A DNA stretch of 64,000 bases from RH-AL1 sp965277355. GTDB taxonomy: Bacteria; Pseudomonadota; Alphaproteobacteria; Rhizobiales; Beijerinckiaceae. A program made the translations under genes and the position numbers. This document shows, piece after piece, positions 40,124 through 50,575 of the stretch; position 1 is the stretch's first letter; the number at the start of each line of letters is the position of its first letter. The stretch is taken from contig CBDICN010000002.1 of assembly GCA_965277355.1 (NCBI GenBank), positions 1,054,001 through 1,118,000 on the forward strand. The letters run 5' to 3'. Below the pieces are notes generated by a model. The model searched no databases. It was given only the letters and a program-made list of their open reading frames with translations, and was not told the DNA's origin.

Positions 40124-43100
40124 ATGACAGCAATCGCGCAAAAGACTTCGATTCGAGAGTATGCGCGCCGCGTCAGGGAAGCACGAGGCGCTCATCCTGG
40201 AATTTCCGAGCCAGGGTTGGCGCCTCAGTTCCAGCGGTTGCTCGAAGCGCTCCTGCCGACATTGCCGGCCGCGCCCGCTCTCATCATCGTGCCGGAATTT
40301 CAGAATCCGGGCGTCGGCAGGCCCGACATCGCCCTCAAGCGCGCGGGCGAACCGGCGCGCGCCTTCGTCGAGATGAAGTCGTCCGACAAACTCACCGAGG
40401 GATCGAGCTGGAAGGACGCGCACGATAAGCGCCAGTTTCAGCGCTTCGGCGAGCTGGCGCACTGGGCAATTTGCAATTTCCACGAGGTGCGGCTCTACGA
40501 GCGCCGAGAGGACGTCGGCTACGCCTCGTTCGTCCCGCTCGGCGCGCTGGACCCCACGCGTAGCGACGCCGCCGCCGATCGGCTGATCGACGCGCACGAT
40601 CCCGATGCCGCCCTTCGCCTGCTGGAACGCCTCGCTCAGGCCTCGCAGCCGAACGCCAGAGACGCACCGGAACTCGCGGCTTTCCTCGCGCACTCGGCCC
40701 GTCTGGTCAACGGCATCGTTCGCGACCGACTCGCCGAGATGCGCGAGCAGGCACTGGAGAACACGGCACTCCAACAGGTGCGGCAGGATTTCCGCGACGT
40801 GCTCTATTCGCATCCCGAGGCGGCCGGCTATCCGGCCCGCGATTTCGATGCGCTCTTCGCCGGCGCCTTCGCCCAGACCCTCGCCTTCGGTCTACTGCTG
40901 GTGCGCGAGGCCACTGGCGCTTCGGTCGACCGGCATGCCGCGGAGCACATGCCGGCCGAGCACCCGTTCATGCGCACGGCGCTCGGGGTGCTGAGCATGG
41001 CGCCGGTGGTTCGCGAATTGGGCGCCGGCTTCGAGGTCATGCTCGACACAGTGAACGGCTTCTCGCCGGAGATCCTGGCGATCGGCGCCGATGGCCGCGA
41101 CCCGATCCTCTACTTCTACGAGGACTTTCTCGAAACCTTCGATCCCGAGGCGCGCGGGCGATACGGCGTGTATTACACGCCCGTCGAGGTCGTCCGCTAC
41201 ATCGTCGGCGCGCTCGATCGGGCGCTGCGAGAGCGCCTTGGCACCGATGGGTTGGCCGACGAGCAGGTTCATATCCTCGATCCCGCGGCGGGGACGGGCA
41301 CGTTCCTGCTGGGGGTCGCCGACAGGCTTCGACGCGGCGTCATGGCTGACGCCGGGCCTGGCCAGCTGCCTCCGGCGCTACGCGGTCTCGCCGCCAGAAT
41401 GTTCGGGTTCGAGCTTCTGGTCGGACCTTACGCGGTGGCGCACTACCGCCTCCACCACGCCCTTTCGCGCGACGAGAAGGGAGAGCTGATCGTCGAGGAC
41501 CTGCCGCGGCTCGGCGTCTATTTGACCGATACGCTGGCGCGGCCGGGAGCCGCGGCACCCGCGGGGGTCCTCGGCTTCGTCTCGGACGGAATCCGCGACG
41601 AACGCATCGTGTCGAACCGGATCAAGACCGAGCAGCCGATCCTGGCGATCCTCGGCAACCCGCCCTACCGGCGCCTGGAGACCGGCGAGAACGAGACTCT
41701 CGTCGGCCGCTGGATGGACGAGCTGTGGGACGACCTGAAGGCGCCGGTGCGCGACGCCGGCCACGGCAACCAGCTCAACACCTTCCCCGAGCTATCGGTG
41801 GCTTTCTGGCGCTGGGCGATTTGGAAGCTCTTCGAGGCCGAGAACGCGCCGCGACGCGGCGTCGTCGCCTTCATCACCAATCGCAAGTTCCTGACTGGAT
41901 GGCCCTACGCCGGCCTGCGCCGGATGATGCGCGAGCGCTTCGATCGCATCGAGATCGTCGACCTGCGCGGCGACGTTCGCAGGGGCGAGCGCGCGGGCGT
42001 CGACGCCGACCAGGGCGTGTTCAACATCCAGGTCGGGACCGCGATCACGCTGGCGATCGCCGACGGCAGCAAATCCTCGGGCGCGCTCGCCGCGGTGACG
42101 TACAACGACAGTTGGGCTCACGACTATATTTCCCGGCAAGCCAAGCTGGATTGGCTGCGAGGCGCGGCGGAAGTGGGCTCGCTCGACGGTGCGATCGAGG
42201 TCGAGCGAGGTGCGCTCGACGACTTGCGGCCTTTGCCCTTCCATAACGGTGGCCTTGTTTCGATCGCAGAGTGCTTTCGATTCTACAGGAGCGGCTTGCA
42301 AACTAAGCGCGACAGTTTCGTCTACCATTTTTCGCCGGAGGTCTTGAGCAGCCGCATCAGAAGCTTTCTGGCCGCGCCGGCCGCCGACGCGGCTCGCCTC
42401 TTCCACGACACGCGCGATCGAAGCTGGGTGCGCGCTCGTGAAATTGCCTTCGATCCAGCCTGGCTGAGAGAGACATCGTATCGCCCGTTGGATCGCCGGT
42501 ATTTGTACAATCATCCGCGTTATGGTGACTTTCTACGTCCCGAATTACAGGAGGTCTGGGGAACCCGGAATGTTGCCCTGTACGCCATGCCTTTCGGCAC
42601 CGGCGCCGGGCCGGCCGTCTGGTGCCACGGTTTGCTGCCGGACTACCATGGTTTTAGCGGGAGAGGCGGCTACGCGTTTCCGCTCTACGATCTCCGTCCG
42701 GGGCATGGCTCCAGCAATGTGAACGCCTCGCTCGTCGAGGCGCTCGGGGCCGCTTATGGCACGAACGTGACGGCGGAAGCGGTCTTCGCGGCCATCCTCG
42801 CATTGCTGTCAGCGGCCTCCTACACGACACGATTCGCTGAGGACCTGGAAGACGTCTTCCCCCACATACCGTTTCCGAGCGATCTGGCGGCGTTCCGCGA
42901 CGCGGCGGCGGTCGGAGCCGAAATCCGCGCCGTCGAGACGTTCGCACGCCGGCCGCGACCGGCGTTCCTGCAAGGCCGCGCCCGCGCCTCGACCGCGCCC
43001 GACGGACCGCTCGGCGCCGTCGAATGGAGCGACGGTTCCATCACGCTCTGCTCCAACGGCTCCGGCAAGATCGAGAACATCCCGCACGCCGTCTGGGAGT

Positions 43101-43336
43101 TCGCCGTCAGCGGCTACAGGGTGCTGCCGCGCTGGCTCGCCGCGCGGGAAGGCATGGTAATCGGAGCGGCCTTCATCCCGGACCTGCGCGACCTCGTCGG
43201 GCGGATCGCCGAGCTCATCGAGCTGTTCGCAACCGCCGACGGGGTCTTGCAACGCACGCTCGACTCCCCTCTTAGTCGAGCAGCGCTCGGGCTCGACGAT
43301 CAAGACATCGCGGCGAACGATGACCCAACCGACTGA
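40124..43336 (+). CDS. Type ISP-like (single-chain) restriction-modification enzyme
   Basis: 1,070 residues. The N-terminal nuclease is PD-(D/E)xK type with D68 in R-P-D-I-A and E83-M-K85. After a helical coupler comes an N6-adenine methyltransferase with SAM motif D-P-A-A-G-T-G-T-F near 386 and catalytic N-P-P-Y near 512. The C-terminal part holds the target-recognition-like region of ISP enzymes (Y-R-P-L-D-R-R-Y-L-Y and F-P-L-Y-D-L-R-P). It should modify and cut foreign DNA as one chain. The stop overlaps the start of a small partner gene by 17 bp. Confidence 0.9.
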   Translation: MTAIAQKTSIREYARRVREARGAHPGISEPGLAPQFQRLLEALLPTLPAAPALIIVPEFQNPGVGRPDIALKRAGEPARAFVEMKSSDKLTEGSSWKDAHDKRQFQRFGELAHWAICNFHEVRLYERREDVGYASFVPLGALDPTRSDAAADRLIDAHDPDAALRLLERLAQASQPNARDAPELAAFLAHSARLVNGIVRDRLAEMREQALENTALQQVRQDFRDVLYSHPEAAGYPARDFDALFAGAFAQTLAFGLLLVREATGASVDRHAAEHMPAEHPFMRTALGVLSMAPVVRELGAGFEVMLDTVNGFSPEILAIGADGRDPILYFYEDFLETFDPEARGRYGVYYTPVEVVRYIVGALDRALRERLGTDGLADEQVHILDPAAGTGTFLLGVADRLRRGVMADAGPGQLPPALRGLAARMFGFELLVGPYAVAHYRLHHALSRDEKGELIVEDLPRLGVYLTDTLARPGAAAPAGVLGFVSDGIRDERIVSNRIKTEQPILAILGNPPYRRLETGENETLVGRWMDELWDDLKAPVRDAGHGNQLNTFPELSVAFWRWAIWKLFEAENAPRRGVVAFITNRKFLTGWPYAGLRRMMRERFDRIEIVDLRGDVRRGERAGVDADQGVFNIQVGTAITLAIADGSKSSGALAAVTYNDSWAHDYISRQAKLDWLRGAAEVGSLDGAIEVERGALDDLRPLPFHNGGLVSIAECFRFYRSGLQTKRDSFVYHFSPEVLSSRIRSFLAAPAADAARLFHDTRDRSWVRAREIAFDPAWLRETSYRPLDRRYLYNHPRYGDFLRPELQEVWGTRNVALYAMPFGTGAGPAVWCHGLLPDYHGFSGRGGYAFPLYDLRPGHGSSNVNASLVEALGAAYGTNVTAEAVFAAILALLSAASYTTRFAEDLEDVFPHIPFPSDLAAFRDAAAVGAEIRAVETFARRPRPAFLQGRARASTAPDGPLGAVEWSDGSITLCSNGSGKIENIPHAVWEFAVSGYRVLPRWLAAREGMVIGAAFIPDLRDLVGRIAELIELFATADGVLQRTLDSPLSRAALGLDDQDIAANDDPTD

Positions 43337-43628
43337 CCTCTTCGGCTACCCGACAGGCCCAGATCAGCTCAGCATGTTCGGCGAGGGCGCCGATCGCCTC
43401 GAGACCCCCGCGCAACGGCTTACGCCCGACCCCGAGGTGATCCGACGCCGCCTCAACGCCCTGCTCGACCGCGCGCGTCAGGCCCGCTCTATGCCATGGT
43501 CCCCGCGCGACGCGCGAATGTGGCAGACGGTGTTCCCGAACATGGCGAATTGGCTCCCCGTCGACGAGGCCGAGCAACTTCGCTCCGCGTTCGCGGCCGA
43601 GATGAAACGACTGGGTGAGGCCGCGTAG
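43320..43628 (+). CDS. Small conserved partner protein of the methyltransferase
   Basis: 102 residues. The N-terminus is M-T-Q-P-T-D-L-F-G-Y; then I-R-R-R-L-N-A-L-L-D-R-A-R-Q-A-R-S-M-P-W-S-P and W-Q-T-V-F-P-N-M-A-N-W-L-P-V-D-E-A-E-Q-L. I know no named function. Two decayed relatives in this locus, one of them beside the remains of a different methyltransferase, imply that the family habitually accompanies such enzymes, perhaps as a control or stabilising subunit. Confidence 0.8.
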   Translation: MTQPTDLFGYPTGPDQLSMFGEGADRLETPAQRLTPDPEVIRRRLNALLDRARQARSMPWSPRDARMWQTVFPNMANWLPVDEAEQLRSAFAAEMKRLGEAA

Positions 43629-43639
43629 AAGACGCGGGC

Positions 43640-43738
43640 GCAGCCTGACGGCGGCGCTGGTATTCCCGCGGATGTCCGAGTGGCTGCCCGAAGGCGTGCG
43701 CGAACTCAAGCGAGCCGAGTTTTCGCTGAGAGCGACCT
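43640..43738 (+). pseudogene. C-terminal scrap of another small partner gene
   Basis: In one plus-strand frame L-V-F-P-R-M-S-E-W-L-P-E-G-V-R-E-L-K resembles T-V-F-P-N-M-A-N-W-L-P-V-D-E-A-E-Q-L of the intact gene just upstream. Only about 30 codons are similar and no start is present. Confidence 0.5.
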
Positions 43739-43744
43739 CGTGCT

Positions 43745-44461
43745 GCGACACCTCGCATCGGCGAACTGAGCAGCAGCGGCGGCCGTCCCGCTTCCGACAG
43801 CAGCATGTCGCGGGAGAACAGCTTGGCGAAGAGATAGCGGTCGAACCGCGCGTCGTCGGATTCGCCGAGCAGGTCGTAGCCGCCCGACAGCAGGTCCTCG
43901 CGGCGGATGAAGAAGCGCATGTATTCGGCCGGCGCGCGGTCCCACCAGTACAGGCGGACCTCGTTCATGTCGGTGACGAGGCCGCGGCTGGCCCGGCCCG
44001 TTGCCGAACAGGCCGCGGCGCGCGCCGCGGACATCGGCACTGCTCGACCGGGCTGCGCGTGCTGCCCTTGCGGCTCTGCTTGGCGTCGCGTTTCGAGCGG
44101 ATGTCCTTGAACTCGCGCAGCACTTGCGGGACGCCGTCCCTGAGGTCGCGGAACCAGCCGAGCGCGAGGTCGGCTTCGCCGGCGCCGCCGCCGGCCCCTT
44201 CGCCGGGGACCGGCAGCTTGGCGATGATCGTGTGCTGTTCGGGCGGGACCCGGCCGGCTTCGCCGTAGCCCGGGTCTCGACGAAGAAGGCCTGGGTGAAA
44301 GCGCCTTCCGCCTGCGTCTCGCCGAGGCGCAGACGCCCGTCCCAATCGCGCAACCTTTGCAGCAGCCCGGTATCGCTCTCCGCCGTGTAGGCACGGTAAT
44401 CGAGATCGAATTCCGCCCGCAGGAAGGCCCGGGTCAGGAAGGACCGGCTATCGTCGAACAC
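43745..44461 (-). pseudogene. N-terminal remnant of a DNA methyltransferase/restriction enzyme gene, two frameshifts
   Basis: A GTG at 44461 opens F-D-D-S-R-S-F-L-T-R-A-F-L and runs through G-E-T-Q-A-E-G-A-F-T-Q-A-F-F. The match then moves to a second frame near 44270 (G-Y-G-E-A-G-R, then L-R-E-F-K-D-I-R-S-K) and a third near 44030 (V-T-D-M-N-E-V-R-L-Y-W-W, then F-D-R-Y-L-F-A-K-L-F-S-R-D). This is the N-terminal region of large R-M methylases. The gene stops making sense at about 43745, where the newer plus-strand module begins. Confidence 0.78.
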
Positions 44462-44732
44462 GCGAGGGCTCCCGGCACCATGGTGGGACGCCGACGCTAG
44501 TGCCGCGCAACCGGCTCCGGCGCAAGCCGTTGCAAGGTGCGCCGGTCGGGTCCCGACCGAACCTTCGTTCACGACGCGAGTTCGGTTCGAGCGCGTTGCC
44601 CCGGACCCATCGCGGTCGCGGATTTTCCGCCCTGCGTGCTACATCGCGTGACGCATCGTGACGCAAAACGCCGGTGTGGCGATCGGGTCCGCGCCGGTTG
44701 ACAACCCTTTCTCCCCTTGCCACCACCCTCGC

Positions 44733-46337
<1,605 letters not shown>

Positions 46338-46372
46338 GCCTGCCAGCTTCGCTGGACGCGAGCTCATTGCTC

Positions 46373-46825
46373 TCAGGAGATCTCCACCGGATGCGTCGGC
46401 TGCTGGTCGCAGGGCCAGCGCGTGCCGAGGTCGCGCAGTTGTGCCTCGATGCATTCGACGTGCAGCCGAACCGCCGCGTGCCCCGAGAAGGTCAGCGTGA
46501 TGTGGCCCGCCGGGGCGTCGGTCGGCTCGAAATGGATCGAAAGAAGGTTCAGTACGCGCTCGGTGTCGCCCTGGTCGAAGCCCGATCGCGACACGCCGAG
46601 AACGCGCTCGAAATGCAGGCCGGTCGCACAGCGCTCGCAACCACCTGCCGCCGCCTTCACCCAGTCAAACCGCTTGCAGGCCAGCGCGAAACGCTTCTCC
46701 GTCGGCAGATAGGCGAGGTCGGCGATCCCGATCCGCGCGTCCTGCAGATTGGCGGACACGATCGCGAGATCCTCCTTGTCGAGCGCGAAGAGGCGGAGCA
46801 GGTTGGCAGGTTCGGCCGTCGTCAT
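46373..46825 (-). CDS. DUF2948 family protein
   Basis: 150 residues with the DUF2948 pattern: L-F-A-L-D-K-E-D-L-A-I-V-S-A-N-L-Q-D-A near the start, then a K-R-F-D-W strand and R-L-H-V-E-C-I-E near the end. The function is unknown. It follows murA by 36 bp, the usual alphaproteobacterial arrangement in which hisD often comes next; hisD is absent here. Confidence 0.9.
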   Translation of the reverse strand: MTTAEPANLLRLFALDKEDLAIVSANLQDARIGIADLAYLPTEKRFALACKRFDWVKAAAGGCERCATGLHFERVLGVSRSGFDQGDTERVLNLLSIHFEPTDAPAGHITLTFSGHAAVRLHVECIEAQLRDLGTRWPCDQQPTHPVEIS

Positions 46826-46861
46826 GGATGCCTTGCGCTTGCTGGCGGGCGGGAGGGTTCG

Positions 46862-48157
46862 CTAAGCCGGGCTCGACAGCCGTTCGACGATGGCGCCGCA
46901 GCGGCCGAGCTTCTTCTCGAGGTGCTCGAAGCCCCGGTCGAGATGGTAGACGCGGTTGACCATGGTCTCGCCCTCGGCGGCAAGCGCCGCGATCACCAGC
47001 GACACCGAGGCGCGCAGGTCCGTCGCCATCACCGGCGCGCCCTGCAGGACGGACACACCCTCGACGAGCGCTACGTCGCCCTCGAGCTTGATGCGCGCAC
47101 CGAGACGGACGAGCTCCTGCACGTGCATGAAGCGGTTCTCGAAGATCGTCTCCCGAATGCGCGACGAGCCCTTGGCCTTCGTCATCAGCGCCATGAACTG
47201 CGCCTGGAGGTCGGTCGGGAAGCCGGGAAACGGCGCGGTCGCGACATCGACCGGCATTAGCCCGGCGCCGTTGCGCTTGACCCTGATGCCTTCGTTGGTC
47301 GCGGAGATCGTGGCGCCCGCGTGCGTGAGAATGTCGAGCGCGCTCGCCAGCAGGTCGGGTTCGGCGCCGGCGAGCAGCACGTCGCCGCCGGCCATCGTCA
47401 CCGCCATCGCGTAGGTGCCGGCCTCGATGCGGTCGGGCAGCACGGTGTGGTGCGCCCCGCCGAGCTGGGCGACGCCGTCGATCTCGACGATCGCGGTGCC
47501 GGCGCCCTTGATCTTGGCGCCCATCTTGACGAGGCAGGCGGCCAGATCGCCGATCTCCGGCTCGCGGGCCGCATTGCGGATTACCGTGTGGCCCTTGGCG
47601 AGCGTCGCGGCCATCATCGCCGTATGGGTGCCGCCGACAGTCACCTTGGGGAAGTCGATCTCCGCGCCCTTGAGGCCCCGCGGCGCCTTCGCATGGGCAT
47701 AGCCCGCCTCGATCTCGATCTCCGCGCCGAGCCTCTCGAGTGCCATCAGCAGCAGGTCGACCGGGCGGGTGCCGATCGCACAACCGCCCGGCAGCGAGAC
47801 CCGAGCCTCGCCCATGCGGGCGAGCAGAGGCGCGATGACCCAAAAACTCGCCCGCATGCGCGAAACGAGTTCATAAGGTGCGGTCGTGTCGACGATGTCG
47901 CGCGCGCAGAGATGGATGGCGCGCGAGGCGTGCGGATCCTCGCCCACCCGGCGGCCGTTCTGCGAATAGTCGACGCCGTGATGGCCGAGGATGCGCACCA
48001 GCATGCGCACGTCAGCGAGATTGGGCACGTTGTGAAGGGTCAGCGTTTCGCGCGTCAGCATCGAAGCGATCATCAGCGGCAGGGCCGCATTCTTGGCGCC
48101 GGAGATCGGGATCGTCCCGTTCAGCGCCTCGCCGCCGACGATGCGAATGCGATCCAT
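46862..48157 (-). CDS. murA: UDP-N-acetylglucosamine 1-carboxyvinyltransferase
   Basis: This 431-residue enzyme carries out the first committed step of peptidoglycan synthesis, adding enolpyruvate from PEP. G-A-K-N-A-A-L-P near 20 and the catalytic Cys126 in P-G-G-C-A-I-G-T-R-P are present. Cys at this position means normal sensitivity to the PEP-mimicking inhibitor class. It lies between a 56-residue small gene and DUF2948 in one operon. Confidence 0.97.
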   Translation of the reverse strand: MDRIRIVGGEALNGTIPISGAKNAALPLMIASMLTRETLTLHNVPNLADVRMLVRILGHHGVDYSQNGRRVGEDPHASRAIHLCARDIVDTTAPYELVSRMRASFWVIAPLLARMGEARVSLPGGCAIGTRPVDLLLMALERLGAEIEIEAGYAHAKAPRGLKGAEIDFPKVTVGGTHTAMMAATLAKGHTVIRNAAREPEIGDLAACLVKMGAKIKGAGTAIVEIDGVAQLGGAHHTVLPDRIEAGTYAMAVTMAGGDVLLAGAEPDLLASALDILTHAGATISATNEGIRVKRNGAGLMPVDVATAPFPGFPTDLQAQFMALMTKAKGSSRIRETIFENRFMHVQELVRLGARIKLEGDVALVEGVSVLQGAPVMATDLRASVSLVIAALAAEGETMVNRVYHLDRGFEHLEKKLGRCGAIVERLSSPA

Positions 48158-48160
48158 GCT

Positions 48161-48331
48161 CTACCCTTCGTTCCCGTCCGCCGGCGCAGCCGGCAAGGTC
48201 GGCGCCTCTTCGTTGGCGGTCTTGTTGCTTTTGGCCGCCGTCTTGCGCCGCCTGAGATTGGCCCGAAGCGCATCGGCCAGCCGCTTTGTCTCGGCGGCCT
48301 TAGCGTCCCGGCTCTTGCTGCTCTGCGTCAT
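48161..48331 (-). CDS. Small basic protein upstream of murA
   Basis: 56 residues starting M-T-Q-S-S-K-S-R-D. The core K-R-L-A-D-A-L-R-A-N-L-R-R-R-K is a Lys/Arg-rich helix, followed by an acidic-Pro tail. Similar very small genes sit before murA in relatives. It ends 3 bp before the murA start region, so it shares the transcript. The function is unknown. Confidence 0.7.
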   Translation of the reverse strand: MTQSSKSRDAKAAETKRLADALRANLRRRKTAAKSNKTANEEAPTLPAAPADGNEG

Positions 48332-48357
48332 GATGAATCCGGCGCTCGCATCATCAG

Positions 48358-48387
48358 CTTGTAGGCGCTCCGTTGGAGCGCCACAAG
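48358..48387. terminator. Strong hairpin after the DUF3429 gene
   Basis: CTTGT-A-GGCGCTCC and GGAGCGCC-ACAAG enclose a GTT loop, a near-perfect 13-bp stem. It lies between the DUF3429 stop and the small gene before murA, on the path of minus-strand transcripts. There is no T run. Confidence 0.6.
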
Positions 48388-48398
48388 CACGGGCTCAG

Positions 48399-48884
48399 CT
48401 AGCTTCCTTGCTGTTGCATCGCGAAAGCGCCCAGCAGCAGCGCGACCCCGGCTCCTGCGCCCAAAATCACTCGCAGCCGGCCAAACCAAGGCGGCGCCAG
48501 ACCCTGGCGGACGAGTCCGAGATCGATCGGCCCCAACGCCAGCGCAACGAGAGCGAGCAGGGCGAGCCTCCACGGTTCCGGCGCGGCGAGACAGGCCCAA
48601 GCGACCAGTGACGGCAGGACGGAGATGACGTAGTTGGCGTCCTGCCCGTCCCGCACCACGGCGAGACCCCAGCGGATGCCGCCGAGGAAGGAGATGATGA
48701 TCGCCGCATAGGTCGCGAGCGACAGATCGAGGGCGTGCGGCGAGAGCCCGAACGTGCCACGGACGACAAGCGCGACGGCCAGAGCCCAGAACGGGATCAG
48801 CCCTGCGAGGCCGAGCGCCAGCGGCACGATGGCGATCGTTCGCGATGAAGAGGTGGACAATGACGCGCTTCCCGACGAGGGCAC
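48399..48884 (-). CDS. DUF3429 membrane protein
   Basis: 161 residues with about five helices. DUF3429 features are P-L-A-L-G-L-A-G-L-I-P-F in helix 1, Y-A-A-I-I-I-S-F-L-G-G-I-R-W-G in the second and a C-terminal L-L-G-A-F. The function is unknown. Confidence 0.85.
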   Translation of the reverse strand: MPSSGSASLSTSSSRTIAIVPLALGLAGLIPFWALAVALVVRGTFGLSPHALDLSLATYAAIIISFLGGIRWGLAVVRDGQDANYVISVLPSLVAWACLAAPEPWRLALLALVALALGPIDLGLVRQGLAPPWFGRLRVILGAGAGVALLLGAFAMQQQGS

Positions 48885-49268
48885 CCGATCTAAAGCCTCG
48901 ATCCGCCAAGAGGAAGCGGCGAAACGGCACGGCTAGCCGGGCGGCAGAGCTCACTATGTCCTCCTGGCCTACTGACAAGGGCGCGAGGCCCTCAGCTGGC
49001 CCTCAGCACCTGCACGCGTGCAAAAGAAGTAGGCGGCGCATGAAGGTCACCGGCGTCGACTTCGCAGTCTCTGTGACACTGTCCTAGGTGAAGGAAGCGT
49101 AGCTGCGGCGCTCGAGGATTTCGCGGTGCTGCGTTGGCGCGACAGGCTCGCCGCGTTGCAGCAAGGAGAAATACCCTTCGGCCGCGGCAGGCCGCCGCTT
49201 GAAACGATGGCGTGACAAAGCCTTGCATTCACAAAAACGAGCCCCTAGGTTCGCGCTGGGCCCTACCT
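48885..49268. other. Intergenic region before tRNA-His
   Basis: No gene is supported in these 384 bases. Short open frames on both strands lack ribosome-binding sites and family patterns. The part from about 49200 to 49268 should hold the tRNA promoter. Confidence 0.5.
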
Positions 49269-49345
49269 GCCGCCATAGCTCAGTTGGTTAGAGCGCTTGA
49301 TTGTGGATCAAGAGGTCCCCCGTTCGAGCCGGGGTGGTGGTACCA
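49269..49345 (+). tRNA. tRNA-His (GTG anticodon)
   Basis: Full cloverleaf: acceptor GCCGCCA/TGGTGGT, D arm with GCTC-AGTTGGTTA-GAGC, anticodon arm CTTGA-TTGTGGA-TCAAG with anticodon GTG, T arm CCCCG-TTCGAGC-CGGGG, discriminator A73 and encoded CCA. The base before position 1 is T, so the G-1 that most bacteria encode is absent and residue 73 is A rather than C, the alphaproteobacterial form of tRNA-His. Confidence 0.97.
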
Positions 49346-49348
49346 GCC

Positions 49349-50488
49349 TCAAGGGCGTCGCGCGCCACGGGCCGTCTTGCACAAAATGCCGCCGGTCATC
49401 GGGGCGGGAACCCCGGTGGTGGTCGGAAAGCTGATCGGCAAGCCGCGTAGGGCACGCACGGCGAGCAGGGCGAAGCACTCCGCCTCGATCGCATCGCCGC
49501 GCCAGCCCTGGTCCTCCGCCATGATCGGCGTCACGCCCGCGCGCAGCGTGATCGCATCGACGAGCGCCGGGTTCTTGCGGCCGCCGCCGCACAGCACGAG
49601 ACGTGCCGGGCGTCGCGGTAGCAGGTCGAGCGCGCGGCCGACCGCTCCGGCGGTGAAGGCGGTCAGCGTCGCGGCACCGTCTTCAAGACTGAGGCCTTCC
49701 GCCATGCTGGCGGGGAAATCGAACCGGTCCAGCGACTTCGGATAGGGCGCGCCGAGGTAGGAATGCGCGAGCAGGCGCTCGAGGCGCCGCTCGTCGACCT
49801 TGCCCATCCGCGCCAGCTGTCCGCCGAGGTCCATACGCTGACCGGTGGCGCGCTGCACCCAATCGTTGATCGGCGCGTTGGCCGGCCCGGTGTCGAAAGC
49901 GATCAGGGAGCCGTCCGCTCCAAGCCAAGTGAGGTTGGCGACGCCGCCGAGGTTGAGCACCGCCGTGTCGGGTGCAACGTCGGCGCGCCGCAGCAGCGCG
50001 GCGTGATAGCTGGCGCAAAGCGGCGCGCCTTGGCCGCCCGCCCGGACATCGGCGGAGCGGAAGTCGTTGACGACGTCGATGCCGGTCAGCGCCGCCATCA
50101 GCGGCCCGTCGCCGAGTTGGCGGGTGGCGCCGTAGCGTCCATCGCGCGGCGCGCGGTGAAGCACGCTCTGCCCGTGGAACCCGATGGCCGCAACGTCCCG
50201 CGGCTCGATCGCGTGCGCGGCGAGGAAGGCCGACACCGCGCCCGACTGCCCACGCGTGAGCGCCTCCTCCGCCGGCGCGAAGACGGCGGGTTCGCGACCC
50301 TCGAAGCGCCACTCGCGGGCCTCGGCAAGGGCACGCGCAAGCAGCGCCTGAACGTCCTCCGCGTAGGGCGCGAGCGTCCAGGGGCCGAACTCTTGCACGC
50401 TCTCACCGTCCGTGCGGATCATCGCGATGTCGATCATTCCGTCGAGTACCGTACCCGTCATGAGGCCGATGGCCCAGATCGGCTGCAT
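49349..50488 (-). CDS. anmK: Anhydro-N-acetylmuramic acid kinase
   Basis: 379 residues. The ATP-binding start is I-G-L-M-T-G-T-V-L-D-G-M-I-D, a variant of the usual M-S-G-T-S-x-D-G. It also has G-F-H-G-Q-S-V-L-H near 110, D-V-V-N-D-F-R-S, L-N-L-G-G-V-A-N-L-T-W and a G-G-G-R-K-N-P block. It phosphorylates and opens anhydroMurNAc from recycled wall, in line with the AmpG-type permease at 36.7 kb. The stop lies 3 bp from the tRNA-His 3' end on the other strand. Confidence 0.94.
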   Translation of the reverse strand: MQPIWAIGLMTGTVLDGMIDIAMIRTDGESVQEFGPWTLAPYAEDVQALLARALAEAREWRFEGREPAVFAPAEEALTRGQSGAVSAFLAAHAIEPRDVAAIGFHGQSVLHRAPRDGRYGATRQLGDGPLMAALTGIDVVNDFRSADVRAGGQGAPLCASYHAALLRRADVAPDTAVLNLGGVANLTWLGADGSLIAFDTGPANAPINDWVQRATGQRMDLGGQLARMGKVDERRLERLLAHSYLGAPYPKSLDRFDFPASMAEGLSLEDGAATLTAFTAGAVGRALDLLPRRPARLVLCGGGRKNPALVDAITLRAGVTPIMAEDQGWRGDAIEAECFALLAVRALRGLPISFPTTTGVPAPMTGGILCKTARGARRP

Positions 50489-50575
50489 GACGTCTCCTTT
50501 CGTCGCACCCACTAGGCCCGATCCTAGCCGCGCGCTCGGCTGTCCCGGTAGATGTTTCTCGCGCCTCTTCCGGCG

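Noticed and set aside
41000..43700. A BREX or DISARM defence island around the methyltransferase
   Set aside because: No other components of those systems (PglZ, BrxC, helicase, PLD nuclease) are present; only one R-M chain and a small partner are seen.
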